From contig NZ_DF238912.1 in assembly GCF_000400995.2 (NCBI RefSeq), forward strand, positions 58,461 to 122,460: a stretch of 64,000 nucleotides of DNA. Reading direction: 5' to 3'. A program made the position numbers and the translations under genes. Positions 19,656-27,851 of this stretch are shown here, in pieces (position 1 is the stretch's first letter; the number at the start of each line of letters is the position of its first letter). Under the pieces are notes generated by a model. It had not been told where the DNA came from. It was given only the letters and a program-made list of their open reading frames with translations, and searched no databases. Source of the DNA: Acidovorax sp. MR-S7. Lineage in GTDB: Bacteria > Pseudomonadota > Gammaproteobacteria > Burkholderiales > Burkholderiaceae_C.

Positions 19656-19853
19656 CTAGAACAACACCTTCTGCGCACTCGTCAGTGCCACAAAGCTATC
19701 CCCCAGCGGCTGAAGAATCACATCGGCGATGGGCTGCAGTTGCTTGACGAGATAGTGCTCATAGTCGATGCGGGAATGCAGGGCCTCCAGAGGTTCGGGT
19801 CCGCTTTGCGTCATCACGTATTGGATCCAGCCGCCACGCTGGTATTGCTGGGG
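19656..19853 (-). pseudogene. polB: C-terminal fragment of DNA polymerase II (PolB)
   Basis: The minus-strand reading QQYQRGGWIQYVMTQSGPEPLEALHSRIDYEHYLVKQL through TSAQKVLF to a stop matches the end of family-B DNA polymerase II. Only ~65 of about 780 residues remain. The reading frame continues upstream into IS66 sequence without a stop, producing a 160-residue chimeric frame. A hairpin GGGGCG/CGCCCC (19641-19656) sits at the stop. Confidence 0.78.
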
Positions 19854-20090
19854 ACGGTTCGCCGCGTGCAAATCGAAGAACTTGCGCCGCGCGTGCGCCA
19901 GGCAGCCGACCTCGGTCACACCACTTGCGATCAAGGCCTTGTAGCCGCTGAAGTCGTCACAGGTGAGGCTGCCTCTCCAGTCGCCCAGGAAGCGCCGGGC
20001 GTGTTCGCCCGAGCGCGATTCGCAGAAGTCGTAGACGACCGCCTTGATGTTCTCGAAGGCGCCCGTGGCATAGGCCCATAGGTACCGGGA
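19854..20090 (-). pseudogene. IS66-family transposase (TnpC) fragment
   Basis: The minus-strand reading RYLWAYATGAFENIKAVVY, CESRSGEHARRFLGDW and CDDFSGYKALIASGVTEVGCLAHARRKFFDLH is the catalytic core region of IS66 transposases. About 79 residues remain of a ~500-residue protein, with both ends missing and joined in frame to other genes. No IS66 terminal repeats or tnpA/tnpB are visible. Confidence 0.85.
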
Positions 20091-20097
20091 AGCTCGA

Positions 20098-20578
20098 ACA
20101 GCAAGCTTTTCTCGATCTCTCGGGCGGTGACCCCTCAAAAGCCTTTGCCGAGGCGTTGATCAGTGCGTGCGGTGAACGTGGTCCCATCTTTGTCTACAAC
20201 GCTGGTTTTGAGACGGCCCGGATCCGCGATCTGGCGCAGCGTTTTCCATGCCTGTCTGAATCCCTCCTGGCGCTGAACGAGCGGGTCGTGGATCTTTTGC
20301 CGGTGGCACGTGAGCACTACTACCACCCAAGCCAGCAAGGGAGCTGGAGCATCAAGGCGGTACTACCAGCGCTGTGCCCGGACTTGAACTACGGTGACCT
20401 TGATGGTGTGCAGGATGGCGGCATGGCCATGGAGGTTTTTCTGGAAGCGATTTCGCCGCAAACCTCTCTGGCCCGCAAAGCCGTGATTGAACAACAACTT
20501 CTGGCTTACTGTGGCCTGGATACCTACGCCATGGTCCGCCTGTGGGCCGCGTTCTCCAACTCGTCCTTGAAGATTTGA
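20098..20578 (+). pseudogene. DUF2779 protein, C-terminal fragment
   Basis: The plus strand from ~20098 reads AFLDLSGGDPSKAFAEALISACGERG then FVYNAGFETARIRDLA, VVDLLPVAREHYYHPSQQGSWSIKAVLPAL and IEQQLLAYCGLDTYAMVRLW to TGA 20576. This is the conserved C-terminal region of DUF2779 proteins, which look like RNase H/exonuclease-fold proteins. About 160 residues remain and the 5' part is lost at the IS66 junction. It is followed 1 bp later by the HTH fragment, its usual sort of neighbour. Confidence 0.68.
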
Positions 20579-20579
20579 C

Positions 20580-20717
20580 ATGGCGAAACGATCCGACACT
20601 CTCGAAACGGTCTTGCTCGCCGTGGAACTCCTGCGCCGCATTCCCCGTGGCCGAAAGGTCACTGCCAGTGAACTGCACCAGCAACTCAAGCATGCAGGGA
20701 TGGAGCGAGATCCGCGC
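20580..20717 (+). pseudogene. N-terminal HTH fragment, probably of a WYL-type regulator
   Basis: MAKRSDTLETVLLAVELLRRIPRGRKVTASELHQQL through MERDPR matches the winged helix start of WYL-domain regulators. After ~46 residues the frame passes into unrelated coding sequence (YVLDWVFCS), so the regulator lacks its ligand domain. It begins directly behind the DUF2779 stop, suggesting an original two-gene operon. Confidence 0.6.
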
Positions 20718-20895
20718 CGCTACGTGCTCGACTGGGTGTTCTGCTCGCGCCGCTGCCAGGACGCATTTCACGGGCTGTACGGCAACTGGCAGCGGGCCAA
20801 GGAAGGCCGCATCGACAAGACGGAGGTCGCCATGATCGATCCGTCTGATGTCGAACTGGCCGCGATGCGCCAGTGCCTCAAGGCCTTCGGCGAGG
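20718..20895 (+). pseudogene. DUF6511-like fragment
   Basis: YVLDWVFCSRRCQDAFHGLYGNW followed by AMIDPSDVELAAMRQCLKAFGEAG resembles a family found on phages and integrative elements, with Cys-x3-Cys. About 59 residues are left, and both ends are cut. The frame runs a few residues into antisense livF and stops at 20921. Confidence 0.5.
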
Positions 20896-20904
20896 CTGGC
20901 AAAC

Positions 20905-21276
20905 CTTGGTGCGCATGGTGACCAGCTGCTCCATGCGCCGCTGGCAGGCCTGCGCCGGCATGTAGTGCCCGCCCACCTGCATGTTCTCGCGCACGGTGAG
21001 GTTGGCGAACACGTTGTCGGTCTGCGGCACGAAGCCCAGGCTGCAATGGCGGATCTTGCGGTGCACGGGCATCTGCGAGCGGTCCTGCCCCTCCAGCGTG
21101 ATGGTGCCGCTGCGCGGCAGCAGCACGCCCGCGATGGTCTTGAGCAGCGTGCTCTTGCCGCAGCCGTTGGGGCCGAGCAGGGTGACGATCTCGGCCTTGT
21201 CCACGTGCAGCGAGATGCCCTTGAGGATGTCCACCTCGGGCGTGTAGCCCGCGACGATGTTGTCTATCTTGATCAT
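20905..21276 (-). pseudogene. livF: LivF-type ABC ATPase, C-terminal half lost
   Basis: The protein starts MIKIDNIVAGYTPEVDILKGISLHVDKAEIVTLLGPNGCGKSTLLKTIAG, with Walker A intact (GPNGCGKST), and continues to GHYMPAQACQRRMEQLVTM. It then meets island sequence near 20905. The ABC signature, Walker B and switch His are missing; ~122 native residues remain of about 235. Its ATG overlaps the livG stop (ATGA). The truncated frame stops at 20878. The transporter's second ATPase is therefore broken unless another LivF substitutes. Confidence 0.9.
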
Positions 21277-22058
21277 CAGGCGGTCTCCTCCACGGCCTTC
21301 GGTTCCACGCTGCCCAGGTAGGCCTGCACCACGTGTTCGTTCGACGCCAGCTCGTCGGGCCGGCAGCTTGCCACGATGCGGCCGCGGTCCAGCACGATGC
21401 AGCGCGTGCACACCTCGCGGATGAAGTGCATGTCGTGCTCCACGATCACCAGCGTCATGCCCTGCGCGTTCAGGCGCTGCAGCGCGGCCACGATGTCGCG
21501 GCGCAGGTTGGGGTGCACGCCGGCCGTGGGCTCGTCGAGCATCAGCAGGCGCGGGTCGCCCATCAGCGCGCAGACGATGCCCAGCAACTTCTTCTGCCCG
21601 CCCGAGAGCGCCGAGGCGGGCAGGTCGCGCACGCGGGTGAGCAGCAGCTGCTCCAGCAGCGCCGTGGCCTTGGCGTGCGCGGCGGCCTCCGCCTGCCGGC
21701 TGCCCGTGGTGCCCAGCAGCGTGCCCCATACGCCGTGGTGCGACGTGGCGGCGGCCATGGCCACTTCCATGACGGACATCCGGCGCGGCATGGAGGGCAG
21801 CTGGAACGTGCGGCCCACGCCGGCGGCCACGATGCGGTGCGCGGGCACCTGGTCGATGCGCCGGCCCTCGAACTCGATGCGGCCGCGGTCGATGGCCTCG
21901 AAGCCGGTGATGGTGTTGAGCAGCGTGCTCTTGCCCGAGCCGTTGGGCCCCAGCAGGCCGACGATCTCGCCGGGGGCGATGTCGAACTCCACGCCGTGGA
22001 GCACCTGGTTGCCGCCGAAGGCCTTGGCGACGTCGTGAACGCGAAGCAGGGGGGTCAT
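21276..22058 (-). CDS. livG: LivG-type ABC transporter ATPase
   Basis: This 260-residue protein has Walker A GPNGSGKST (~38-46), signature ALSGGQKKLL, Walker B RLLMLDEPTAGV and switch His in VIVEHDM. The long insertion after the Q-loop (FQLPSMPRRMSVMEVAMAAATSHH) is typical of LivG/BraF. It is coupled by 4-bp overlaps to livM upstream and livF downstream. It energises uptake of an amino-acid-like substrate. Confidence 0.93.
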   Translation of the reverse strand: MTPLLRVHDVAKAFGGNQVLHGVEFDIAPGEIVGLLGPNGSGKSTLLNTITGFEAIDRGRIEFEGRRIDQVPAHRIVAAGVGRTFQLPSMPRRMSVMEVAMAAATSHHGVWGTLLGTTGSRQAEAAAHAKATALLEQLLLTRVRDLPASALSGGQKKLLGIVCALMGDPRLLMLDEPTAGVHPNLRRDIVAALQRLNAQGMTLVIVEHDMHFIREVCTRCIVLDRGRIVASCRPDELASNEHVVQAYLGSVEPKAVEETA

Positions 22059-22942
22059 GGGATCTTCCGCAGTTTTTCAGGAACCAGGCCCTCGCTGCGC
22101 CACAGCAGGCAGGCCAGCAGGATGGCGCCGATCAGGCCCAGGCGCAGCGCGCCAGCCACGTCGGAGTCGAAGCCGATCCAGTCCTTGGCGAAGGGCACGA
22201 GCACGTGCGCGGCCTGCACGGTGACCACGCCCACCAGGACGCCCAGCGTGTTGCCCAGGCCGCCGATCATCACCATGGTCCACAGCAGGAAGGTCTCGGA
22301 GGCCAGCATGTACTCGGGCCCCGCGAAGCTCATGTAGTGCGCGTAGAGAAAACCACCCAGCGCGGTGACGGCAGCGCTGGCCATGATGGCGCGGGTCTTG
22401 AGCGTGCGCAGGTTGTAGCCCAGGCAGGTGGCGAGCTGCGGCTCCTCGCGCATCAGCCGCAGCGCGCGGCCGAAGCGGCCGTTGCCCAGGCGCGCGCACA
22501 GCCATGCGGCGGCGGCCAGCACGCCGAGCACCAGCGCCAGGAAGGCCACGGCGTTCCAGGGGCGCGGCAGGCTGTCGAACAGCGTGGGGATGGCGCTGAT
22601 GCCGTTGGCCCCGCCGGTGAGCCAGCCCTCGTTGGTGGCGATGGTGCGCAGGATCTCGGCGATGGCCAGCGTGGCGATGCCCCAGTAGTCGGAGGCCAGC
22701 TTGCGCCCCAGGCCCGCCATGAAGGCACCCAGCAGCATGGCCAGGCCCACGCCCAGCGCCAGGCTGGGCAGCGGCGCCCAGCCCAGGCCGAAGCCGATGC
22801 CCGCCGCGTAGGCGCCCAGGCCCGCGAAGGCGATGTGGCCGAAGTTCAGCAGGCCCGCGTAGCCCGCCTGCAGGTTCAGGCCCAGGGCCATCAGTGCGTA
22901 GATGCCCGCGATGGTGACGGTGGAGACGGCGAAGTCAAACAC
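22055..22942 (-). CDS. livM: LivM-type ABC transporter permease
   Basis: This 295-residue polytopic protein starts MFDFAVSTVTIAGIYALMALGLNLQAGYAGLLNFGHIAFAGLGAYAAG, the hallmark LivM opening. A later conserved block is EEPQLATCLGYNLRTLKTRAIMASAAVTALGG (the permease loop). About eight membrane segments are visible. It overlaps livH by 8 bp and livG by 4 bp. Confidence 0.94.
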   Translation of the reverse strand: MFDFAVSTVTIAGIYALMALGLNLQAGYAGLLNFGHIAFAGLGAYAAGIGFGLGWAPLPSLALGVGLAMLLGAFMAGLGRKLASDYWGIATLAIAEILRTIATNEGWLTGGANGISAIPTLFDSLPRPWNAVAFLALVLGVLAAAAWLCARLGNGRFGRALRLMREEPQLATCLGYNLRTLKTRAIMASAAVTALGGFLYAHYMSFAGPEYMLASETFLLWTMVMIGGLGNTLGVLVGVVTVQAAHVLVPFAKDWIGFDSDVAGALRLGLIGAILLACLLWRSEGLVPEKLRKIP

Positions 22943-23828
22943 GGCGGACCTCCCGGTCGAACAGCCCGTAGGGCTTGAAGAGCAGCGCCAGCAGCAGGAT
23001 CAGGAAGGAGCCGGCCGAGATGTAGCCCACGGGCATGAAGGCCAGCTCGCGCCCGAGCAGGGGGCCGAAGTTGAGGTTGGTGACGGCGGTCTCGGTCAGC
23101 GCGATCAGCAGCGCGCCGAACACCGCGCCGATGGGGTTGCCCAGCCCGCCGAGGATGGCTGCCGCGAACACGGGCAGCAGCAGGTCGTTGCCCAGGTTGA
23201 TGTGCGCACCGGTCGAAAGCGCGAGCATGCTGCCCCCCAGCCCGGCGATGGCACCGCTGGCGAAGCTCACGCAATAGGTGATGCGCTCGGCGTTGAGGCC
23301 CGAGGCGTTGGCGAGCATGGGGTTGCTCGACAGCGCGCGCATGGCGCGCCCCAGCCGCGTGTGGAACAGCACCAGCATGAAGAGCGCCAGCAGCACGATG
23401 GTGGTGCCCATCAGGTAGAGCTGCGTCCACGCGATGCGCGCACCGCCGATCACCAGCGGCTCCACGCGCGGCAGGTTGAACATGCGCGGGAACGACCCGG
23501 CCAGCCCCTGCATGATGGCGATGACCAGCATGGCCACGGCCAGCGAGCCGATCATGGCGATGGCCGGCCCGCCGCGCAGCAGGCGCTGGAACACCAGCAC
23601 CTGCAGCCCCAGGGTGAGCAGCCCCGCCGCCACGCTGCCAGCCAGCAGCGCGCCGACCAGCGGGAAGCCGCTGGACTGCAGGGCGTAGGTCACATAGGCG
23701 CCGAACATGGCGTACTGCACGTGCGCCACGTTGGGAAATTTCACCAGTCCGTAGAGCATGCTCAGGCCCAGCGCGATGAGCGCCAGGTCGGAGGCACGCA
23801 ATACCGTGTCGACGAGGAATTGAAGCAT
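22935..23828 (-). CDS. livH: LivH-type ABC transporter permease
   Basis: This 297-residue protein starts MLQFLVDTVLRASDLALIALGLSMLYGLVKFPNVAHVQYAMFGAYVTY. The permease loop RAMRALSSNPMLANASGLNAERITYCVSFASGAIAGLGG carries the conserved glycines. It pairs with LivM in the inner membrane. It lies 57 bp after the binding-protein gene. Confidence 0.94.
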   Translation of the reverse strand: MLQFLVDTVLRASDLALIALGLSMLYGLVKFPNVAHVQYAMFGAYVTYALQSSGFPLVGALLAGSVAAGLLTLGLQVLVFQRLLRGGPAIAMIGSLAVAMLVIAIMQGLAGSFPRMFNLPRVEPLVIGGARIAWTQLYLMGTTIVLLALFMLVLFHTRLGRAMRALSSNPMLANASGLNAERITYCVSFASGAIAGLGGSMLALSTGAHINLGNDLLLPVFAAAILGGLGNPIGAVFGALLIALTETAVTNLNFGPLLGRELAFMPVGYISAGSFLILLLALLFKPYGLFDREVRRV

Positions 23829-23885
23829 CGGGGATCTCGGGCAAGGGGAGCGCAGGCCGTGCAGGCCTGCGCGAAAGGGCGTGGG

Positions 23886-25016
23886 TCAGCGCGGCGCGAG
23901 CTTGCCGCCTTCGAACTTGAGCTTGTCGTAGGGCGGGTCGACGCGCTGGCGGTCCTGGTCGAAGCGGATCGTGCCGGTCACGCCGGGAAAGCCCGCCGCG
24001 CCGATCTCCTTGAGCGCGGCCTGGATGGCCGCGGGTGTGGTGGCCTTGGCCTTCTCGATGGCGGCGGCGGTGAGCAGCACGCCGTCGTAGCCGTAGCCGG
24101 TGTAGGAGGTCTTGAAGCCCTCGGTGTACTTGGCCTTGAACGCATCGGCATAGGCCTTGCCCGCCGCGCCCTGCACCGAGCCCAGCTCCATGCCGATCTG
24201 GCCATTGGCGATGGCGGGCGGCGTGTCCGACAGGCTCATGCTCATGAGGATGGCGTACCAGGGCGTCTTGCGCAGGCCCAGTTCCTCGGCCTCGCGGTTG
24301 ATGACGGCCGACTCCTGGCCGTAGGCGGTGTAGACATAGGCGTCGGGGTTGCTGCGCGACATCTGCTGCAGCTCGCGCCGGTAGGTGGACTGGCCGGCGG
24401 TGTAGAGCACCTCGGTCACCACCTTGCCGCCGAGCTTCTCGAACTCGGCCTTGTAGCCTTCGAGCACGCCCTGGCCGTAGGCGTTGTTGGGGGCGATCAT
24501 GGCCACCTTGCGGTAACCCAGGTCCCACGTGTCCTTGGCCGAGAACTGGTTGCCGAAGTTCTCCAGGCCCACCAGGCTGAACGAGGTGGCGCCCAGCTGG
24601 CGGATCTTGGTGCTGCTGCTGGCGATGTTCAGGTGCGTCACGCCTTCCTTGACCAGGTACTGCGCCATGGGCAGGGTGATGCCGGAGGAGTATTCGCCCA
24701 TCACCACGGGCACCTTGTCCACGGTGGCCAGCTTGCGCGCGGCGTTCAGCGCCGTGGTGGGGTTGCCGCCCGAGTCCTCGATGATGATGTTGAACTTCTT
24801 GCCGAGCACGCCGCCCTTGGCGTTGACGTGCTCCACGCCCAGCATGATGCCGCGGCGCACGTCTTCGCCCACCGTGGCGTTGGCGCCGGTGAGCGAAAGC
24901 ACGGCGCCGATGTTGACACTGTCCTGCGCCCAGGCGGCGGTGCCGGCCAGGGTGAGCAGCGAAGCCGCGGCCGCGATGCGGGCGCGGCGGAATCCGGGAA
25001 CGCGAGAGGAACGCAT
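23886..25016 (-). CDS. Branched-chain-type ABC substrate-binding protein
   Basis: The protein is 376 residues from ATG 25016, chosen for the AGGAG upstream and because the signal peptide begins there (MRSSRVPGFRRARIAAAASLLTLAGTAAWA-Q). The mature protein opens SVNIGAVLSLTGANATVGEDVRRGIMLGVEHVN, the Peripla_BP_6 pattern of Leu/Ile/Val-binding proteins. The true ligand may be a D-amino acid or related compound given its neighbours. Confidence 0.9.
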   Translation of the reverse strand: MRSSRVPGFRRARIAAAASLLTLAGTAAWAQDSVNIGAVLSLTGANATVGEDVRRGIMLGVEHVNAKGGVLGKKFNIIIEDSGGNPTTALNAARKLATVDKVPVVMGEYSSGITLPMAQYLVKEGVTHLNIASSSTKIRQLGATSFSLVGLENFGNQFSAKDTWDLGYRKVAMIAPNNAYGQGVLEGYKAEFEKLGGKVVTEVLYTAGQSTYRRELQQMSRSNPDAYVYTAYGQESAVINREAEELGLRKTPWYAILMSMSLSDTPPAIANGQIGMELGSVQGAAGKAYADAFKAKYTEGFKTSYTGYGYDGVLLTAAAIEKAKATTPAAIQAALKEIGAAGFPGVTGTIRFDQDRQRVDPPYDKLKFEGGKLAPR

Positions 25017-25065
25017 GGTGAACTCCTGTGGTGAGGGAAGGGAATGCCGTGGGGCGATGGGGAAC

Positions 25066-25845
25066 TCAGATGTCGAACAGGCGGCCGAACTGCGGCAGCG
25101 CATCGCGCACGCCGGCCAGCCGCAGCGCGTGCCAGGCCATGGCGGAGTTGCTGGCGACGACGGGCTTGCCCAGCTCCTGCTCCACGCTGCGGATCAGCGT
25201 GGCCATGCGCAGGCTGGTGCACGAGACGAAGACTGCATCCACGTCGCCGTGCCCGCCGGTGGCCAGGATGGCCGCGCGCAGCGAGGCGGCGTCGATGCGC
25301 GCGACCTCGTTGTCGTTGCCGTGGTTGAAGGTGCCGATGCGACTCACTTCCAGCCCGCAGCCCTGCAGGTGCCGCTCGAAGAGCTGGTTCACGCTCTGCA
25401 CGTAGGGCGTGATGAGCGCTACGCGCCGCGCCCCCAGCGCCTTGAGGCCTGCCACGGCGCCGGTGATCGGCGTGGTGACGGCCACGCCGGGGCGCGCATT
25501 GCGGATGCGCTGGGCCACCTGCTCCTCGCCGATCACGATGGAGCCCGAGGTGCAGCCGAAGGCCACCACCTGCAGCGGCACGTCGGGCACGATCAGCTCC
25601 ACGGCGGCGGTGATGTCCTTCTCCATCGCGGCCAGCGTGGCCGGCGAAATGTCGGGCGAGTTGTACATGCGCGACTCGAAGAAGGCCACGCCGGGCAGGT
25701 CGATGATCTGGCGCCACTCGTGCTCCAGCGTCTGATCGGTGGCCAGCACCACCAGGCCGATGGCGGCGCGGGCCATTACGCCCTCGTCCATGGTGAAGGG
25801 CAGCACCGTATAGGTGCTCTGCTCCAGGGTTGCGGTGTCGTTCAT
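25066..25845 (-). CDS. Asp/Glu racemase-superfamily protein (maleate isomerase / arylmalonate decarboxylase type)
   Basis: This 259-residue protein has two cysteine motifs, VVAFGCTSGSIVIG (~100) and FVSCTSLRMATL (~205), which supply the paired catalytic cysteines of this superfamily. AVTTPITGAVAGLKALGARRVALITPYV is typical of the maleate cis-trans isomerase branch. It overlaps the D-amino acid dehydrogenase gene by 4 bp and precedes the binding protein. It may racemise or isomerise a substrate before oxidation; the exact substrate cannot be read from sequence. Confidence 0.82.
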   Translation of the reverse strand: MNDTATLEQSTYTVLPFTMDEGVMARAAIGLVVLATDQTLEHEWRQIIDLPGVAFFESRMYNSPDISPATLAAMEKDITAAVELIVPDVPLQVVAFGCTSGSIVIGEEQVAQRIRNARPGVAVTTPITGAVAGLKALGARRVALITPYVQSVNQLFERHLQGCGLEVSRIGTFNHGNDNEVARIDAASLRAAILATGGHGDVDAVFVSCTSLRMATLIRSVEQELGKPVVASNSAMAWHALRLAGVRDALPQFGRLFDI

Positions 25846-27086
25846 GCGAGGGTCATCCCGGTGATGTCGATGGCGGGTTTGCGGCCGTCCATGAGGTCGG
25901 CCACGATCTGCGCGGTGCCGCAGGCCATGGTCCAGCCCATGTGGCCGTGGCCGGTGTTCAGGAACAGGTTGCGGTGCCGGCTCGCGCCCAGGATGGGCGT
26001 GTTCTCCGGCGTCATGGGGCGCAGGCCGGCCCAGTAGTCCGGCTGGCTCCAGTCCGCGCCGTTGGGAAATAACTGGCGCGCCGCACGCAGCATGGGCTCG
26101 AAATCGCGCGGGGTATGGCGCGTGTCATAGCCGCTGAACTCGGCCGTGGCGGTGAAGCGCAGCCGGTCGCCGAAGCGCGCCCAGGCCACGAGGTTGTTCT
26201 CGTCCACGCCCGCGAGCGTGGGCGCCTCGTGCCCCTCGCCGATGGGGAAGGTGACCGAGTAGCCCTTGACCGGATAGATCGGCAGGCTGTAGCCCAGCGG
26301 CCGCGCGAGGATGGGCGAGTAGCTGCCCAGCGACAGCACGTATTCGTCCCCCGTGACGGGGCCCGCGCTGGTGTGCACAGCGGCGATGCGGTCGCCCTGC
26401 GCCTCGATGCGGTCGATGGACGTGTCCATGAGGAAGCGCACGCCCGCCGCGCGGCAGCGCTCGGCCAGCGCGCGGGTGAACATGCGCGCGTCGCCGCTCT
26501 CGTCGCTGGGGCAGTAGATGGCGCCGGCGATGTGCTCTCGGGCCGAGGCCAGCGCGGGCTCGCGGGCGACCACGCCGCCTGCGTCCAGCACGTCCAGGCG
26601 CATGCCGCCGTCCGAGAGGATGCGCATGTTGGCCTGGCCGCGCTGGAACGAGGCCGCATCGCGGTACATGTAGAGCGCCCCCTGGCTGATGCAATCGTAC
26701 TCCAGGCCCTGGGCGGCCGTCAGCGCCTGCAGCCGCTCCTGCGAATAGCGGCACAGCACCAGCTTGCGGCTGGTGTTGATGCGCGAACGCTCGGCCGTGC
26801 AGTTCTGCAGGAATTTCCACAGCCAGACCCACATGTGCGGGTCGGCGTTGAGCTTCAGGCGCAGCGCCTGGCTGCTGTCGCGCAGCGAGCGCCACAGGAT
26901 ACCGGGCGCGCGCGGCGACGCCCAGGTGTACGAGTGGCCCGGCGCGACCATGCCGGCGTTGGCATAGCTGGTCTCGGAGGCCGCCAGCGGCTGCCGGTCG
27001 ATCACCGTCACCTGGCGGCCCTGCGCGGCCAGATACCAGGCGGTGGTGATGCCCGCGACGCCGGCTCCCAGAACGACGGTGTGCAT
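25842..27086 (-). CDS. dadA: D-amino acid dehydrogenase, FAD-dependent (DadA family)
   Basis: The protein is 414 residues from ATG 27086 (AAGGAAA upstream). The N-terminal FAD motif is VVLGAGVAGITTAWYLAAQGRQVTVIDR. The blocks ETSYANAGMVAPGH, YPVKGYSVTFP, GLRPMTPENTPILG and NLFLNTGHGHMGWTMACG are DadA signatures. It oxidises D-amino acids to 2-oxo acids, passing electrons to the respiratory chain at the inner membrane. Its neighbours are RidA (imine hydrolysis) and a racemase-family protein, which fit this chemistry. Whether it is the main DadA of the cell is unknown. Confidence 0.86.
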   Translation of the reverse strand: MHTVVLGAGVAGITTAWYLAAQGRQVTVIDRQPLAASETSYANAGMVAPGHSYTWASPRAPGILWRSLRDSSQALRLKLNADPHMWVWLWKFLQNCTAERSRINTSRKLVLCRYSQERLQALTAAQGLEYDCISQGALYMYRDAASFQRGQANMRILSDGGMRLDVLDAGGVVAREPALASAREHIAGAIYCPSDESGDARMFTRALAERCRAAGVRFLMDTSIDRIEAQGDRIAAVHTSAGPVTGDEYVLSLGSYSPILARPLGYSLPIYPVKGYSVTFPIGEGHEAPTLAGVDENNLVAWARFGDRLRFTATAEFSGYDTRHTPRDFEPMLRAARQLFPNGADWSQPDYWAGLRPMTPENTPILGASRHRNLFLNTGHGHMGWTMACGTAQIVADLMDGRKPAIDITGMTLA

Positions 27087-27112
27087 GGAAAGGGTTTCCT
27101 TGCGGCCGTGCG

Positions 27113-27460
27113 TCAGAGGGCGGCCACCACGCCGATTTCCACCGTGTAGGGCGGGAAGGCGAGGGCCGATTCCACGCAGGCGCGCGCCGGCGCATGGCCT
27201 GCGGGCACCCAGGCGTCCCACACCTCGTTCATCTCGGCGAAGGTCTTGTGGTCGGCGAGCCAGATGGTGGCCTGCACGATCTTGGTCTTGTCGCAGCCGG
27301 TCTCGGCCAGCAGCGCGTCGATCTTGTCCAGGATCTGCTTCGTCTGGCCGGCCACGCTGGCCGAGGTGTCGTCGGCCACCTGGCCCGCCAGGAAGACGAA
27401 GCCATTGGCCACCACGGCCTGGCTCATGCGGTTGTTGGTCTTGATGCGCTGGATCGTCAT
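27113..27460 (-). CDS. RidA family enamine/imine deaminase
   Basis: The protein is 115 residues from ATG 27460 (GGAG upstream): MTIQRIKTNNRMSQAVVANGFVFLAGQVADD. The conserved arginine of the family is present in APARACVESALA (R near 92), and the final strand is YTVEIGVVAAL. RidA-type proteins hydrolyse reactive imines released by amino acid oxidation, which fits the D-amino acid dehydrogenase 26 bp downstream. First gene of the leftward operon. Confidence 0.88.
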   Translation of the reverse strand: MTIQRIKTNNRMSQAVVANGFVFLAGQVADDTSASVAGQTKQILDKIDALLAETGCDKTKIVQATIWLADHKTFAEMNEVWDAWVPAGHAPARACVESALAFPPYTVEIGVVAAL

Positions 27461-27851
27461 GCGAGGAATCTCCGGGTCGTTGAACAAAGGGCTGCCTTCA
27501 CCAAGTGAAGACAGTTGTGCAGTCACCGCTATCCACTACCAAGAAGCGTGCCAGGTACAGGCAGTCTGGCTGGTCCGCCACTGCCATGGCGCATGCAAGT
27601 GGCTGATTTGCAAGGAAAATTTTCTTTGCAAGGTGCGTTGCGCTGTTCCTGCAGAAGCCGCGTCTGATTGATAGATATCAGTGTCTAATCAAGTGTAGAC
27701 ACTTGTGACTTTTCAGGTCAATGCAACGAGCTAATGGTTTTCACCGACACGGTGCACGGAGAACCAGCCTGGTGCGATGGCTGTCCGCCACGGGCATGCG
27801 AACGCTGGCCGGGTGGTCGCAGGGCAGGAGGAACGGGAGGAGGACGGCGCC
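27461..27851. promoter_or_regulatory. Upstream region of the RidA-DadA-racemase-transport operon
   Basis: This 391-bp gap has no gene. It holds a near-perfect 24-bp palindrome at 27608-27631 (half-site TTGCAAGGAAAA) and an inverted repeat GTGTCTA / TAGACAC at 27681-27702, overlapping the shorter palindrome AAGTGT-AG-ACACTT (27691-27704). The first, with an AT-rich centre, resembles Lrp/AsnC sites often found before dadA; the second could serve the LysR regulator. Both assignments are inference. Confidence 0.6.
27608..27631. promoter_or_regulatory. 24-bp operator-like palindrome
   Basis: The half-site TTGCAAGGAAAA faces TTTTCTTTGCAA. Only one mirrored position pair breaks symmetry. It is centred about 160 bp upstream of the RidA start. 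Confidence 0.6.

Larger units (their letters stand above)
15299..20905. mobile_element. Degraded P4-type integrative island next to ssrA
   Basis: The stretch from the ssrA terminator to the broken livF holds a P4-type integrase, two AT-rich unknown genes, AlpA, a Gp2/YagK-like protein and at least five truncated genes. The base composition at 16730-18000 and 18640-18860 is clearly AT-richer than the flanking chromosome. The right boundary cuts livF near 20905 with no visible attachment repeat, so the end is a deletion or secondary insertion. Confidence 0.7.

Noticed and set aside
19656..20138. A 160-residue hypothetical protein
   Set aside because: It is a chimera of an IS66 piece and a DNA polymerase II tail, so it is reported as two pseudogene fragments.
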